Below are positions 8,284-16,533 of a stretch of DNA of 64,000 nucleotides, one piece after another. Position 1 is the stretch's first letter. Every line of letters starts with the position of its first letter. The notes under the pieces were generated by a model that searched no databases, was not told where the DNA came from, and worked only from the letters and a program-made list of their open reading frames with translations. Where the stretch lies: NCBI RefSeq assembly GCF_001905665.1, contig NZ_LIVX01000014.1, positions 114,996-178,995 of the forward strand, given 5' to 3'. The stretch is from Streptomyces sp. CB02261. GTDB lineage: Bacteria; Actinomycetota; Actinomycetes; Streptomycetales; Streptomycetaceae. Position numbers and translations under genes: made by a program.

Positions 8284-8689
8284 GTCCGTACCTCCCAGTG
8301 AAGCTCTCGCGCTCGGCGGCCCCCGACCAGGGCTTTTGGCCCCTGGGGCGGCCCGGCATCGACGGGCGAGTGAGCCGTCAGCGTACGCGAGTCCGAGGCC
8401 CGAGCGCGTGGTGCAGCTCTCACCCCGAGGGGCCCGCCGGTGTGGCGTACGCCACTCGGGACGGCCCGCGCGTCGCATGGAATTCCGTACGGACGCCTGT
8501 TTGAAGCAATTCCCGAGCGTTCAAACACGCTTCCGGAATCACCCTTACGGCAATAGGGCGGGAGGTCATCGGATTTCCTGACGGACGCCCGGAATAGGTC
8601 AGCCACTGAGACCTACTCCACATCACATCAACATCACGAAGGGAGCGGATCGACCGGGTCGGCTTCTCACTCCCTGTAACGTCGATTGG
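8284..8689. other. Divergent regulatory region with an 8-bp inverted repeat
   Basis: About 400 nt between the exporter and the PAP2 gene, with lower G+C than its surroundings from 8480 to 8690. It contains a perfect inverted repeat, TGTTTGAA (8498-8505) and TTCAAACA (8520-8527), centre-to-centre 22 nt, i.e. about two helical turns apart, which fits a dimeric repressor. No convincing ORF is seen. Confidence 0.45.
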
Positions 8690-9559
8690 GTGCGTACCGA
8701 CATCTTTGCCCGGCTGGACCGGGAGCCGGAACCGCCGAAGATAGAGGTCCCGCGGATGACCCGCACGCGTCTCGCCCTCTTCGGCGGGACGTCGGCGTTC
8801 TATCTGGCCATCGTCGTGGCCGTGCTGCTGTCGACGTGGCTGGTGACCCTCGACTGGAAGATCATGCTCTTCCGGCCCTACCAGCAATGGCCCGAGCTGC
8901 ACGCCTTCCTCGACTACTACGTCGTCCTCGGTCAGCGCGGCCCCACGGCCGTGATGGTGGCCGCCTGGCTGGGCTGGCGCTCGTGGCGCCAGCACACCCT
9001 GCGGCCCCTGCTCTGTCTCGGCGCCGCCCTGTTGCTGCTCAACGTCTCGGTCGGCTCGGTCAAGCTCGGACTCGGCCGCCTCGGCCCCCACTACGCGACG
9101 CAGGTCGGCTCCGCCGAGCTCTTCGCCGGCGGCGACATATTCCCCTCGGGTCACACCGCCAACGCGGTCGTGACCTGGGGCATCCTCGCCTATCTGGCGA
9201 CCACCCCACGGGCCAGGCGCTATCTGTCGGCGCTCTCCGCCGTGGTCGCGCTCGGCGTCGGGCTCACCACCGTCTACCTGGGCACGCACTGGCTGAGCGA
9301 CGTGCTCCTCGGCTGGGCGGCCGGGCTCCTCGTCCTGCTCGCGCTGCCCTGGTGCGAGCCGGTCCTCGCCGTGGCGGAGTCCTGGATCCTCGCCGTGCGC
9401 GACCGGGTACGGGAGCGGCTGCGCGACCGTCGCCGTCTGGTGCCCTCGCTGCCCGTGGCCTCCGGCGGCCCCCGCCCGGGGTTCTTCCCCGGGACCGAGG
9501 AGCCGGTCAGGGAGACGGTGGGTGTGGCCGGCCGGCGCACTCCGGCGACCGGCGGCTGA
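8690..9559 (+). CDS. PAP2-family phosphatase, membrane-bound
   Basis: A 289-aa integral membrane protein of the type 2 phosphatidic acid phosphatase family, which removes phosphate from lipid phosphates at the membrane. The three catalytic blocks are present: KLGLGRLGP (first motif, Lys/Arg), PSGHT (second motif, catalytic His) and THWLSDVLLGW (third motif, His and Asp). About six hydrophobic segments are visible. The GTG at 8690 has no Shine-Dalgarno sequence; a TAACGT element (8677-8682) lies 7 nt upstream, so the mRNA may be leaderless. A basic C-terminal tail of ~70 aa follows the last membrane segment. It is convergent with the I78 gene across a strong terminator. Confidence 0.9.
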   Translation: MRTDIFARLDREPEPPKIEVPRMTRTRLALFGGTSAFYLAIVVAVLLSTWLVTLDWKIMLFRPYQQWPELHAFLDYYVVLGQRGPTAVMVAAWLGWRSWRQHTLRPLLCLGAALLLLNVSVGSVKLGLGRLGPHYATQVGSAELFAGGDIFPSGHTANAVVTWGILAYLATTPRARRYLSALSAVVALGVGLTTVYLGTHWLSDVLLGWAAGLLVLLALPWCEPVLAVAESWILAVRDRVRERLRDRRRLVPSLPVASGGPRPGFFPGTEEPVRETVGVAGRRTPATGG

Positions 9560-9586
9560 TCCCCGCCCCCAGGGAGGCAGAACGTG

Positions 9587-9620
9587 GAAGGGCCCCGGCC
9601 GTCAGCGGCCGGGGCCCTTC
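9587..9620. terminator. Strong bidirectional terminator hairpin
   Basis: A perfect 15-bp stem, 9587-9601 paired with 9606-9620, with a 4-nt loop. It sits between the PAP2 gene and the convergent I78 inhibitor gene and can serve both. Confidence 0.85.
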
Positions 9621-9629
9621 GCGTACGGC

Positions 9630-9854
9630 TCAGCCGATCCAGCAGCGGGTGACCGTGCCGTCCTCGACCTCGAAGTTGAGGCGTCCGACCAGGTACTCCA
9701 TCGTGATGATCGAGCCGGGCGGCAGGGACCTGACGGTGCTCCAGCCCCGCGTCCTGGCGAGCTGCGCGGCGCCTTCCGCGTCCAGGCCCACATAGGACTC
9801 GGGGGCGTCGCGGGGCGGTTCGGGAGTGCGCGATGTGGGTGCCATGGCCCTCAC
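9630..9854 (-). CDS. I78-family peptidase inhibitor-like small protein
   Basis: A 74-aa protein resembling the I78 family of serine-peptidase inhibitors: LDAEGAAQLARTRGW, a central VRSLPPGSIITMEY and the terminal block LNFEVEDGTVTRCWIG are family features. GTG 9854 is preferred because AAGGGA lies 5 nt upstream; ATG 9845 is an alternative with poor spacing. No signal peptide is seen, so it may act in the cytosol or be exported by an unusual route. Target peptidase unknown. Confidence 0.75.
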   Translation of the reverse strand: MRAMAPTSRTPEPPRDAPESYVGLDAEGAAQLARTRGWSTVRSLPPGSIITMEYLVGRLNFEVEDGTVTRCWIG

Positions 9855-10165
9855 GTTAGTCCCTTGGCGGTCACGCTTGTGTCACAGGTTCTCGACATAT
9901 GTCTGCCCTCCCCCCGGCCTCGCGGAAGGACACTTTCCGGCCGTTTCTCCGGCAATAGCGAAGGGCTCCCGGCAGTTCGCACGAAGAGCCCGGAAGCGTG
10001 AACGGAAGCACGGATAGCGCGGGTGCAATTCCCTCTTCCCCCACGCCCGTCCGGAATTGCGCCGACGACGCGCACGCAGGGCGCTCACTCTTCCCTTACA
10101 CAATGCTTACGCTGTCCGGACGCCCGGAGACGCGGAGCCGGGACGACGGCGAGGCGGAGGCAGCG
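9855..10165. other. Intergenic region upstream of ctaD
   Basis: About 310 nt between divergent genes. It includes an inverted repeat GCAATTCC (10025-10032) and GGAATTGC (10053-10060) separated by 20 nt, of unknown meaning, and a relatively A+T-rich segment (10095-10113) that could hold the ctaD promoter. The frame of ctaD is open upstream to 9998 but that stretch lacks family similarity. Confidence 0.35.
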
Positions 10166-11878
10166 ATGGGCATCGGGACAGCGACCGCGACCGTCGAATC
10201 GGGCCGGCAGCGGCACGGCCGGGTACTGATCGACTGGCTCACCACGACCGACCACAAGAAGATCGGCCACCTCTATCTGGTGACCTCGTTCCTCTTCTTC
10301 CTGCTCGCCGGACTCATGGCGATGCTGATGCGGGCCGAGCTGGCACGGCCGGGGCTCCAGCTCGTCACGAACCAGGAGTTCAACCAGGCCTTCACCCTGC
10401 ACGGCACGATCATGCTGCTGCTCTTCGCGACGCCCACCTTCGCCGGCTTCGCCAACGAGCTGGTGCCGCTCCAGATCGGCGCGCCCGACGTCGCCTTCCC
10501 GCGGCTGAACATGTTCTCGTACTGGCTGTTCCTCCTCGGCGGCCTGATGGTGGTGAGCTCGCTGCTCGTGCCCAGCGGACCGCCCGCCTTCGGCTGGACC
10601 GCGTACGCGCCCCTGAACAGCCTCGAACACTCCCCCGGCATCGGTGCCGACCTGTGGATCATGGGGCTCGCCCTCTCCGGCTTCGGCACGATCCTCACCT
10701 CGGTGAACTTCCTGGCGACGATCGTCGGGATGCGGGCGCCCGGGATGACCATGTTCCGCGTGCCGATCTTCACCTGGAACGTGCTCTTCACCGCGGTCCT
10801 GGTCCTGCTGGCCTTCCCGGTCCTCGCCGCGGCCCTGCTCGTCCTGGAGTCGGACCGGCGCCTCGGCTCGGTGGTCTTCCAGCCGGAGTACGGGGGCGCG
10901 CTGCTCTGGCAGCACCTCTTCTGGTTCTTCGGCCACCCCGAGGTCTACATCATCGCGCTGCCGTTCTTCGGGATCGTCAGCGAGATCATCCCCGTCTTCG
11001 CCCGCAAGCCGATCTTCGGGTACACGACGCTGATCAGCGCGACCATGGCGATCACCGGTCTCTCGGTGGTGGTCTGGGCGCACCACATGTTCGTGACGGG
11101 CGCGGTGCTGCTGCCGTTCTTCTCGATGCTGTCGTTCCTCATCGCGGTGCCGACCGGGGTGAAGTTCTTCAACTGGACCGGCACGATGCTGCGGGGCTCC
11201 CTCTCCTTCGAGACCCCGATGCTCTGGTCCGTCGGCTTCCTGGTGTCCTTCCTCTTCGGCGGCCTCACGGGGGTGATCCTCGCCTCGCCGCCGATGGACT
11301 TCCAGGTCACCGACTCGTACTTCGTGGTCGCCCACTTCCACTACACGGTGTTCGGCACGGTCGTCTTCGCGACCTTCGCCGGCTTCACCTTCTGGTGGCC
11401 GAAGTTCACCGGCCGGATGCTCGACGAGCGGCTCGGGAAGATCCACTTCTGGACCCTCTTCACCGGCTTCCACCTGACCTTCCTGGTGCAGCACTGGCTC
11501 GGGGCGGAGGGCATGCCCCGCCGGTACGCCGACTACCTGGCCGCGGACGGCTTCACCGTCCTCAACACCGTGTCGACGATCGGCGCCTTCCTGCTCGGCG
11601 CCTCCACGCTGCCGTTCCTCTACAACGTGTGGAAGACCTGGCGGTACGGGAAGAAGATCGAGGTGGACGACCCGTGGGGGTTCGGGCGCTCGCTGGAGTG
11701 GGCGACGTCCTGCCCGCCGCCCCGGCACAACTTCGTGGCGGTGCCGCAGATCCGTTCCGAGGCACCCGCCTTCGACCTGCACCACCCGGAGTTCGCGGCC
11801 TACGAGCGGATGCTGGTCACGAGCCCGCCGCCGGAGCGCCGGAGGGGCGGTCGAGAGCGCGGGACAACAGGTCCCTGA
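10166..11878 (+). CDS. ctaD: Cytochrome c oxidase subunit I (aa3 type)
   Basis: A 570-aa, 12-helix heme-copper oxidase subunit I, the catalytic subunit that reduces oxygen to water and pumps protons. All key elements are visible: the heme ligand His in FTLHGTIMLLL, the Cu-B His and cross-linked Tyr in WFFGHPEVYIIALP with the proton-path Glu, the His pair in WAHHMF, the HFH ligands in VVAHFHYTV, the D-channel Asp in IGAPDVAFPRLN and the K-channel Lys in VPTGVKFFNW. Start ATG 10166 follows GGAGG. No ctaC, ctaE or assembly gene is adjacent, so this is an orphan, probably a second copy. Its last 62 nt overlap the convergent WYL regulator gene. Confidence 0.93.
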   Translation: MGIGTATATVESGRQRHGRVLIDWLTTTDHKKIGHLYLVTSFLFFLLAGLMAMLMRAELARPGLQLVTNQEFNQAFTLHGTIMLLLFATPTFAGFANELVPLQIGAPDVAFPRLNMFSYWLFLLGGLMVVSSLLVPSGPPAFGWTAYAPLNSLEHSPGIGADLWIMGLALSGFGTILTSVNFLATIVGMRAPGMTMFRVPIFTWNVLFTAVLVLLAFPVLAAALLVLESDRRLGSVVFQPEYGGALLWQHLFWFFGHPEVYIIALPFFGIVSEIIPVFARKPIFGYTTLISATMAITGLSVVVWAHHMFVTGAVLLPFFSMLSFLIAVPTGVKFFNWTGTMLRGSLSFETPMLWSVGFLVSFLFGGLTGVILASPPMDFQVTDSYFVVAHFHYTVFGTVVFATFAGFTFWWPKFTGRMLDERLGKIHFWTLFTGFHLTFLVQHWLGAEGMPRRYADYLAADGFTVLNTVSTIGAFLLGASTLPFLYNVWKTWRYGKKIEVDDPWGFGRSLEWATSCPPPRHNFVAVPQIRSEAPAFDLHHPEFAAYERMLVTSPPPERRRGGRERGTTGP

Positions 11879-12803
11879 GCGCCCGCACCCGGTCGACGAG
11901 CTCCGGCGGGTCGAGCACCTCGAACTCGAAGCCGATCATCGCCACGTGGATCACCATCACGTCGAGGCTGTGGGCGCCGGTCCGCAGCAGACAGGCGTGC
12001 TCCCCGTCCGCCGTCAGGACGCCGTCGGCCGCGCCCACGGCCGCGGCGGCCTCGGCGAGCGGCACGTGCAGCCGGACCGTCGCCTCGGTCGCGTACGCGG
12101 CGGTGGACACGCCCTTCGCCACATAGGCGGCCAGGTCCTCGGCGGGCGGCTCGCGGGGCGGGAAGCGGGGGCCGTGCGGCGGTGTCGGAGTGATCCGGTC
12201 GGCCCGGAAGGTGCGCCAGTCACCCCGGTCCACGTCCCAGCCGACCAGGTACCAGCGGCGCTCGCTGCACACCAGTCGGTGCGGCTCGACGGTCCTGCGG
12301 GTGGCCGACCCGCCGTGGTCGCGGTACTCGAAGCGCAGCCGCTCGGTGTCCCGGCAGGCGTTGGCGAGCTCGGTGAGCACGGCCGGGTCGATCCGCTCGC
12401 GCGGGGTGCGCAGCATCGGCACCGTGAAGGCGTTCAGGGCGCTCACCCGGCGCCGCAGCCGCCCGGGCAGCACCTGCTCCAGCTTGGCCAGGGCGCGTAC
12501 GGAGCTCTCGCCGATGCCCTCGACGCCCTGCCCGGCGGCGGCGCGCAGGCCGACCGCGACCGCCACCGCCTCCTCGTCGTCGAGGAGCAGCGGCGGCAGT
12601 TCGGCCCCGGCGCCCAGCTGGTATCCGCCGCCGGTCCCGGGGCTCGCGTTGACGGGGTATCCCAGCTCCCGCAGCCGGTCGACGTCCCGCCGGACGGTTC
12701 GGGGCGTGACCCCGAGCCGGTCGGCGAGGTCGGCCCCTGACCACTCGCGGTGGGCCTGGAGCAACGAGAGCAGACGCAAGAGCCGTGCTGAGGTCTCCAA
12801 CAT
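11817..12803 (-). CDS. WYL-domain transcriptional regulator (DeoR/YafY-like)
   Basis: A 328-aa regulator. An N-terminal winged helix-turn-helix (LLSLLQAHREWSGADLADRL followed by GVTPRTVRRDVDRLRELGYPV) precedes a WYL ligand-sensing domain with the region RWYLVGWDVDRGDWRTFRADRI, and a C-terminal WCX-type extension ending near VRALRDLLSRAL. Start ATG 12803; the frame stays open far upstream only because it shadows the glycosyltransferase gene. It is convergent with, and overlaps by 62 nt, the ctaD 3' end, so the two transcripts are antisense over their ends. Ligand and targets unknown. Confidence 0.88.
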   Translation of the reverse strand: MLETSARLLRLLSLLQAHREWSGADLADRLGVTPRTVRRDVDRLRELGYPVNASPGTGGGYQLGAGAELPPLLLDDEEAVAVAVGLRAAAGQGVEGIGESSVRALAKLEQVLPGRLRRRVSALNAFTVPMLRTPRERIDPAVLTELANACRDTERLRFEYRDHGGSATRRTVEPHRLVCSERRWYLVGWDVDRGDWRTFRADRITPTPPHGPRFPPREPPAEDLAAYVAKGVSTAAYATEATVRLHVPLAEAAAAVGAADGVLTADGEHACLLRTGAHSLDVMVIHVAMIGFEFEVLDPPELVDRVRALRDLLSRALDRPSGAPAAGS

Positions 12804-12862
12804 GGCGCCGAGTCTGCCAGCCCTCGCGGACGACTTCTGTCCGCAAGGGGCGTCGGGCCTGG

Positions 12863-14137
12863 TCAGCGGAAGCGGCGGACCAGCCGCCCGGCCCGGGCCT
12901 TCAGGTCGTAGACCGCGTCCACGGCCCGGCCGACCCGCCGGTGCAGCGACACCGTGCCCTCGGGGTGGGTGCGCCGGCCCGACCCCCGCTCGACGAGCTC
13001 CGCCCAGAGCGTCTCGTGACGGGCGGCGATCCGGGCCGGGTCGAAGCGCTCGGCGGCGGCGAGCGCAGCCCGTGCCGCCTTGGCGCGCGCCTCGTCGTCC
13101 TCGACGAGCCGGCGCAGCGCCCGCGCGAACGCGGCCACGTCGCCGACCGGCACCAGGATCCCGTCGACGCCGTCCTCGATGATCTCGCGCGGCCCGTGCG
13201 GGCAGTCGGTGGAGACGACCGGGAGTCCGCAGCGCATCGCCTCGACGATGGTCATGCCGAAGGACTCCCGCTCCGAGGTCACGGCGGCGATCGAACCCTT
13301 GGCCAGCTCCGGTTCCAGCGGGGTCACCGACCCCATGAGGAAGACCTGCTCGCCGAGCCCCCGCTCCTTGATCTGCCGGGTCAGCGGCCCCTTGAGGTCC
13401 TGGACCGCGTCGCCGGTGCCGTAGATCCGCAGCTTCCAGTCGGGATGGTCGGCGGCCACCTCCGCGAAGGCGTCGATCAGCAGGTCGTACCGCTTGACGC
13501 GGGTCAGCCGGCCCGCGGCGACGACGGTCCTGGCCGCGGGGTCGGCGGGCGGCACGGAGGGCGCGGGCACGCTGTTGGGCACGGCCTCGATCCGTACGCC
13601 GGGCAGCCGCAGCTTCCGGTAGGCGCGGGCGTCCGCCTCGGTGACCGTCGTGACGGCGTCGAGGAGCGCGTACTCGTGGCCGATGTCCCGGCGCAGCCGG
13701 TAGCTGTGACCGTCCAGGATCAGGTGCTCCTGGCCGACGAGGACCGGCCCCCGCCGGGCCTGCCGGGTGAGGTGCACGTTGAGCCCGGGGCGGGTGCCGA
13801 CGAGGACGTCGGCCTCCACGCCCCGCAGGTGCTCCCCGATCCGGGCGTCGGTGAGGGCGCTGTACTGCTTCCAACGGCCGTCGCCGCGCGGGAAGACCTC
13901 GGCGGGGCGGTGGAAGTCGGGGTGGTCGCCGTCGAAGCCGGGGCTGTCCCTGCGCAGGTCGACGAGATGACGCAGGGTCACCCCCGAGGGCAGGCCGAGG
14001 AGTGGTCGGTCGCGGTGTCGGAACACCGACACGATCTGGACCTCGTGACGTTCCGCCAGTTCCTCGGCGAGGGTGAAGGTCGTCCGGATCGTGCCGCCGT
14101 AGTGGTAGCCGTTGTGAAGCAGAAAGGAGATACGCAT
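12863..14137 (-). CDS. Glycosyltransferase family 4 (GT-B)
   Basis: A 424-aa cytosolic GT-B glycosyltransferase that transfers a sugar from a nucleotide-sugar donor. The N-terminal acceptor lobe starts MRISFLLHN with the glycine-rich GGTIRTT. The donor lobe has VVAAGRLTRVKRYDLLIDAF and the E-x7-E region ESFGMTIVEAMRCGLPVVST, typical of family GT4. A short basic C-terminal tail follows. No other cell-wall or secondary-metabolite glycosylation gene is close, so donor and acceptor cannot be assigned. Confidence 0.87.
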   Translation of the reverse strand: MRISFLLHNGYHYGGTIRTTFTLAEELAERHEVQIVSVFRHRDRPLLGLPSGVTLRHLVDLRRDSPGFDGDHPDFHRPAEVFPRGDGRWKQYSALTDARIGEHLRGVEADVLVGTRPGLNVHLTRQARRGPVLVGQEHLILDGHSYRLRRDIGHEYALLDAVTTVTEADARAYRKLRLPGVRIEAVPNSVPAPSVPPADPAARTVVAAGRLTRVKRYDLLIDAFAEVAADHPDWKLRIYGTGDAVQDLKGPLTRQIKERGLGEQVFLMGSVTPLEPELAKGSIAAVTSERESFGMTIVEAMRCGLPVVSTDCPHGPREIIEDGVDGILVPVGDVAAFARALRRLVEDDEARAKAARAALAAAERFDPARIAARHETLWAELVERGSGRRTHPEGTVSLHRRVGRAVDAVYDLKARAGRLVRRFR

Positions 14138-14226
14138 CGCGCTGCCGGTTCCCCCCGGTCAGTTGATCGGTCGCTCGACTGTACTGCCGGTGACGGGCTC
14201 CCGTTCACTGCTGCAACCGACGAGGG

Positions 14227-15519
14227 TCACGGCCGGTAGCCGAGCTGGGGCACGTTCGCACAGTTCCGCGTCATCTCACCCCGGCTCACCCAGCCCCGGC
14301 CGTCCTGCCAACGGGCCACCGACAGACAGGTGTTCCGGGTCGCCGGCGGGCGCTCCAGGCGCTCGTACCGGACGGGAAGCAGAAGTCCGCGGGCGGTGTA
14401 CGGCTCCGGCCGGTTCACGAACCGTTCCACGCACGCGCGGGTGAGTCCGCCCCCGGCGAGGCAGGAACGGGCGGCGTCGGTGAACCACATCGCCGCCGCC
14501 CAGCCCTCCAACTGCCACTGGGACAGCGGCCGCCCGCCCATCGCCGCGCGGAACTCGCGGACCGCCGGATGCCCCGTGTCCTGGTGGTTGCGGCTGGCGC
14601 CGGTCGCCCACAGGGCGTTCCGGCAGCCGGGGGCGCGGGCGTAGTCGCGGGTGACGGACGAGGACCAGTTCTGCACATGGGTGACCTTGGCGGCGACCCG
14701 CACCCCGAGCGTCTCCATCGCCTCGCACAGGCGCACGTTCCCGTGGGTGTCCATGGCGTCGAAGAGGACGTCGACGTGCTGGGCCCGCAGATCGGCGGCG
14801 ACCGCCCGGAAGTTGGGCAGCGCGAAGTCCACCGTCTCCTCCACGACGCGGTAGCCCTCGGCGCGCAGCCCCCGGGTCACCAGGCGGGCGTACGCGGCGG
14901 AGGCGGCCTGGTTGTACGAGACGACGGCGGCGGTCCTGGCGCCCTGTTCCCGCGCGAACCAGCGGTAGACCTCGGTCCCGCCGTACAGGACCCCGCCCCA
15001 GCCGGGCTCCGTCCCGGTGCGGGGCGCGGAGCTGCCGTAGATCCCGTAAAGATGCGGATACGTGTCGTACGCGGGGGTGAGGGGCTGCCCGCCGATGTCG
15101 GGGACGCCGGCGCGGGCGACGAGAGGGGCGCCCGCGTAGTCGAGGGCGGTGGTGGCGACGAGGGCGAAGACCCGGCGCTCGTCGACGAGCCGGTGGACGC
15201 AGGTGTTGTTGCCGACGCCGCTGCCGCCGTCGTCGCAGGTCTCCACCTGGATCCGGCGGCCGTCCAGGCCGCCGCGGGCGTTGAGGGCGTCGAAGTAGGC
15301 GCGGGCCCCGTCGCGCGGTCCGGTGAGCGCCTGCCCGCCGACGGGGCTGGTGGCGCTGGTGATGATCCCGACGCGGAGCGGCTCGCCGCCGGAGGGGCGG
15401 GCGGTGGGCCGGGGCTCGAAGGCGCGCTCGGGGAGGCGGCTGCCGCAGGCCGTGAGGAGGAGCAGCGCGACGGCCAGGAGGAGCGCCGCCGCCGCCTCAG
15501 CAGCCCGGGACGGTGACAC
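14227..15519 (-). CDS. Branched-chain-type ABC substrate-binding lipoprotein
   Basis: A 430-aa lipoprotein with signal peptide and lipobox (LLTACG) and a Peripla_BP_6-type domain: VGIITSATSPVGGQALTGPRDGARAY (read in parts), ALNARGGLDGRRIQVETCDDGG and DVLFDAMDTHGN are characteristic of Leu/Ile/Val-binding-like proteins. It has about seven cysteines in the mature part, more than usual. The GTG start overlaps the stop of the upstream small lipoprotein gene by 23 nt. It is the natural partner of the divergent fused permease/ATPase genes at 16521-20014. The ligand is not predictable; many such actinobacterial systems bind small amides or aromatic acids rather than branched-chain amino acids. Confidence 0.87.
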   Translation of the reverse strand: MSPSRAAEAAAALLLAVALLLLTACGSRLPERAFEPRPTARPSGGEPLRVGIITSATSPVGGQALTGPRDGARAYFDALNARGGLDGRRIQVETCDDGGSGVGNNTCVHRLVDERRVFALVATTALDYAGAPLVARAGVPDIGGQPLTPAYDTYPHLYGIYGSSAPRTGTEPGWGGVLYGGTEVYRWFAREQGARTAAVVSYNQAASAAYARLVTRGLRAEGYRVVEETVDFALPNFRAVAADLRAQHVDVLFDAMDTHGNVRLCEAMETLGVRVAAKVTHVQNWSSSVTRDYARAPGCRNALWATGASRNHQDTGHPAVREFRAAMGGRPLSQWQLEGWAAAMWFTDAARSCLAGGGLTRACVERFVNRPEPYTARGLLLPVRYERLERPPATRNTCLSVARWQDGRGWVSRGEMTRNCANVPQLGYRP

Positions 15520-16027
15520 CGCTCAGCTCGACCAGGCCGCACAGGGTCTTCACGGAGACCTTCCAGGTGTCGTCCTGGAGGACGGAGGTGCCCTGCGCGC
15601 CGGGCAGGGCGGGGGATCCGCCGACCAGCAGGTCGTAGGTCACGTTCGCCCCGGTGGCGGAGGTGAAGGCGACGCCCGTGACCTTCGCCGAGGTCATGGA
15701 CGCGTTCTTGTCGCCGGCGAAGGCTCCGAGGACCTCCCGCATCCGCTCCCCGTTCTCCAGGAGCCCCACCTTCTCGGCGACGGGCGTCTTCGGGTCGAAG
15801 AACGCCGTCCAGTTCGCGGTGATCTCCGCCCGGGCCGCGGCGGGGTCGTCGGGCTCGGCGGTGTCGGGGGTCTCGGCCGTCGTCCCGGGCGGGGCCGAGG
15901 TCTCCAGGTCGCTGGAGCGGCCCTCGCCGTCGTCGGAGCAGCTCGCTACGGCGGGGGTGAGCACGAGAAGGGCGGCGGCCGCGAACGCGGCGAGCCGGGG
16001 GCGTCGGCCGGGTCGATCGGAAACCAT
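15497..16027 (-). CDS. Small secreted lipoprotein, unknown function
   Basis: A 176-aa protein with an N-terminal signal peptide (hydrophobic LAAFAAAALLVL) and a probable lipobox, VASC, at residues ~27-30, followed by an acidic T/P-rich linker. The rest (ITANWTAFFDPKTPVAEKVGLL and a domain ending in VKTLCGLVELSGV with a final Cys) resembles low-molecular-weight actinobacterial lipoproteins, with no motif I can name. ATG 16027 is chosen over the open frame to 16135 because the signal peptide starts here. It is co-transcribed with the ABC substrate-binding protein and may be an accessory of that importer. Confidence 0.7.
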   Translation of the reverse strand: MVSDRPGRRPRLAAFAAAALLVLTPAVASCSDDGEGRSSDLETSAPPGTTAETPDTAEPDDPAAARAEITANWTAFFDPKTPVAEKVGLLENGERMREVLGAFAGDKNASMTSAKVTGVAFTSATGANVTYDLLVGGSPALPGAQGTSVLQDDTWKVSVKTLCGLVELSGVTVPGC

Positions 16028-16125
16028 CTGGCTCACCACCGGGTGTCCTCGGGGCCGTACGGCCGGATGCTTCCAGGGTGGGGCGGATCGGGGCATAGTG
16101 CAAGAAAGAGACGAGGGAGGCCGCC
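16028..16125. promoter_or_regulatory. Divergent promoter region of the ABC importer locus
   Basis: The 98 nt between the two lipoprotein genes (minus) and the membrane protein/importer genes (plus) must contain both promoters. GGGAGG at 16115-16120 is the Shine-Dalgarno sequence of the plus-strand GTG at 16126. I see no clear operator. Confidence 0.4.
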
Positions 16126-16533
16126 GTGCCGACATCCCGGATCCTGCTGTGGGGCGGTCTCGCGGCGGCCGCGGGAGGCGCGGCGCTGTGCGTGCTCGGC
16201 TGGTACGGGATCTCCGGCGAGCGGTTCGCGGAGCGGCAGCTGCCCTACCTGGCCTCGTGCACGGTGCCGGGGGCGGCGCTGATCGTGGCCGGAACGGTGC
16301 TCGTCACGGCGGCGTACGCGCTGCCCGTCCGGCCCGCGGAGCCGCCCGCACCCGCCGCGGAGGGGACCTCCCCGGGGCCGCCCTCCTCCGAGGGGCCGCC
16401 GCTCCGCGTCCCGGGCGGGACCCTGGCGCACCGGCCCGACTGCCCGCTGGTCGCGGGCCGGGCGACGGCGGTGGAGGCGGGGGACGACCCGTCCCTGCGC
16501 CCCTGTCCGGTGTGTGAGCCGTGGCCTCCCTGA
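16126..16533 (+). CDS. Small membrane protein, unknown function
   Basis: A 135-aa protein with two hydrophobic segments (ILLWGGLAAAAGGAALCVLGW and VPGAALIVAGTVLVTAAYAL in part), then a Pro-rich cytoplasmic tail that ends with DCPLVAGRATAV and LRPCPVCEPW, i.e. a CPVC motif near the C-terminus. GTG 16126 follows GGGAGG. Its 3' end overlaps the start of the fused ABC permease gene by 13 nt, so it is part of the importer operon and may be an accessory membrane subunit. Confidence 0.75.
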   Translation: MPTSRILLWGGLAAAAGGAALCVLGWYGISGERFAERQLPYLASCTVPGAALIVAGTVLVTAAYALPVRPAEPPAPAAEGTSPGPPSSEGPPLRVPGGTLAHRPDCPLVAGRATAVEAGDDPSLRPCPVCEPWPP

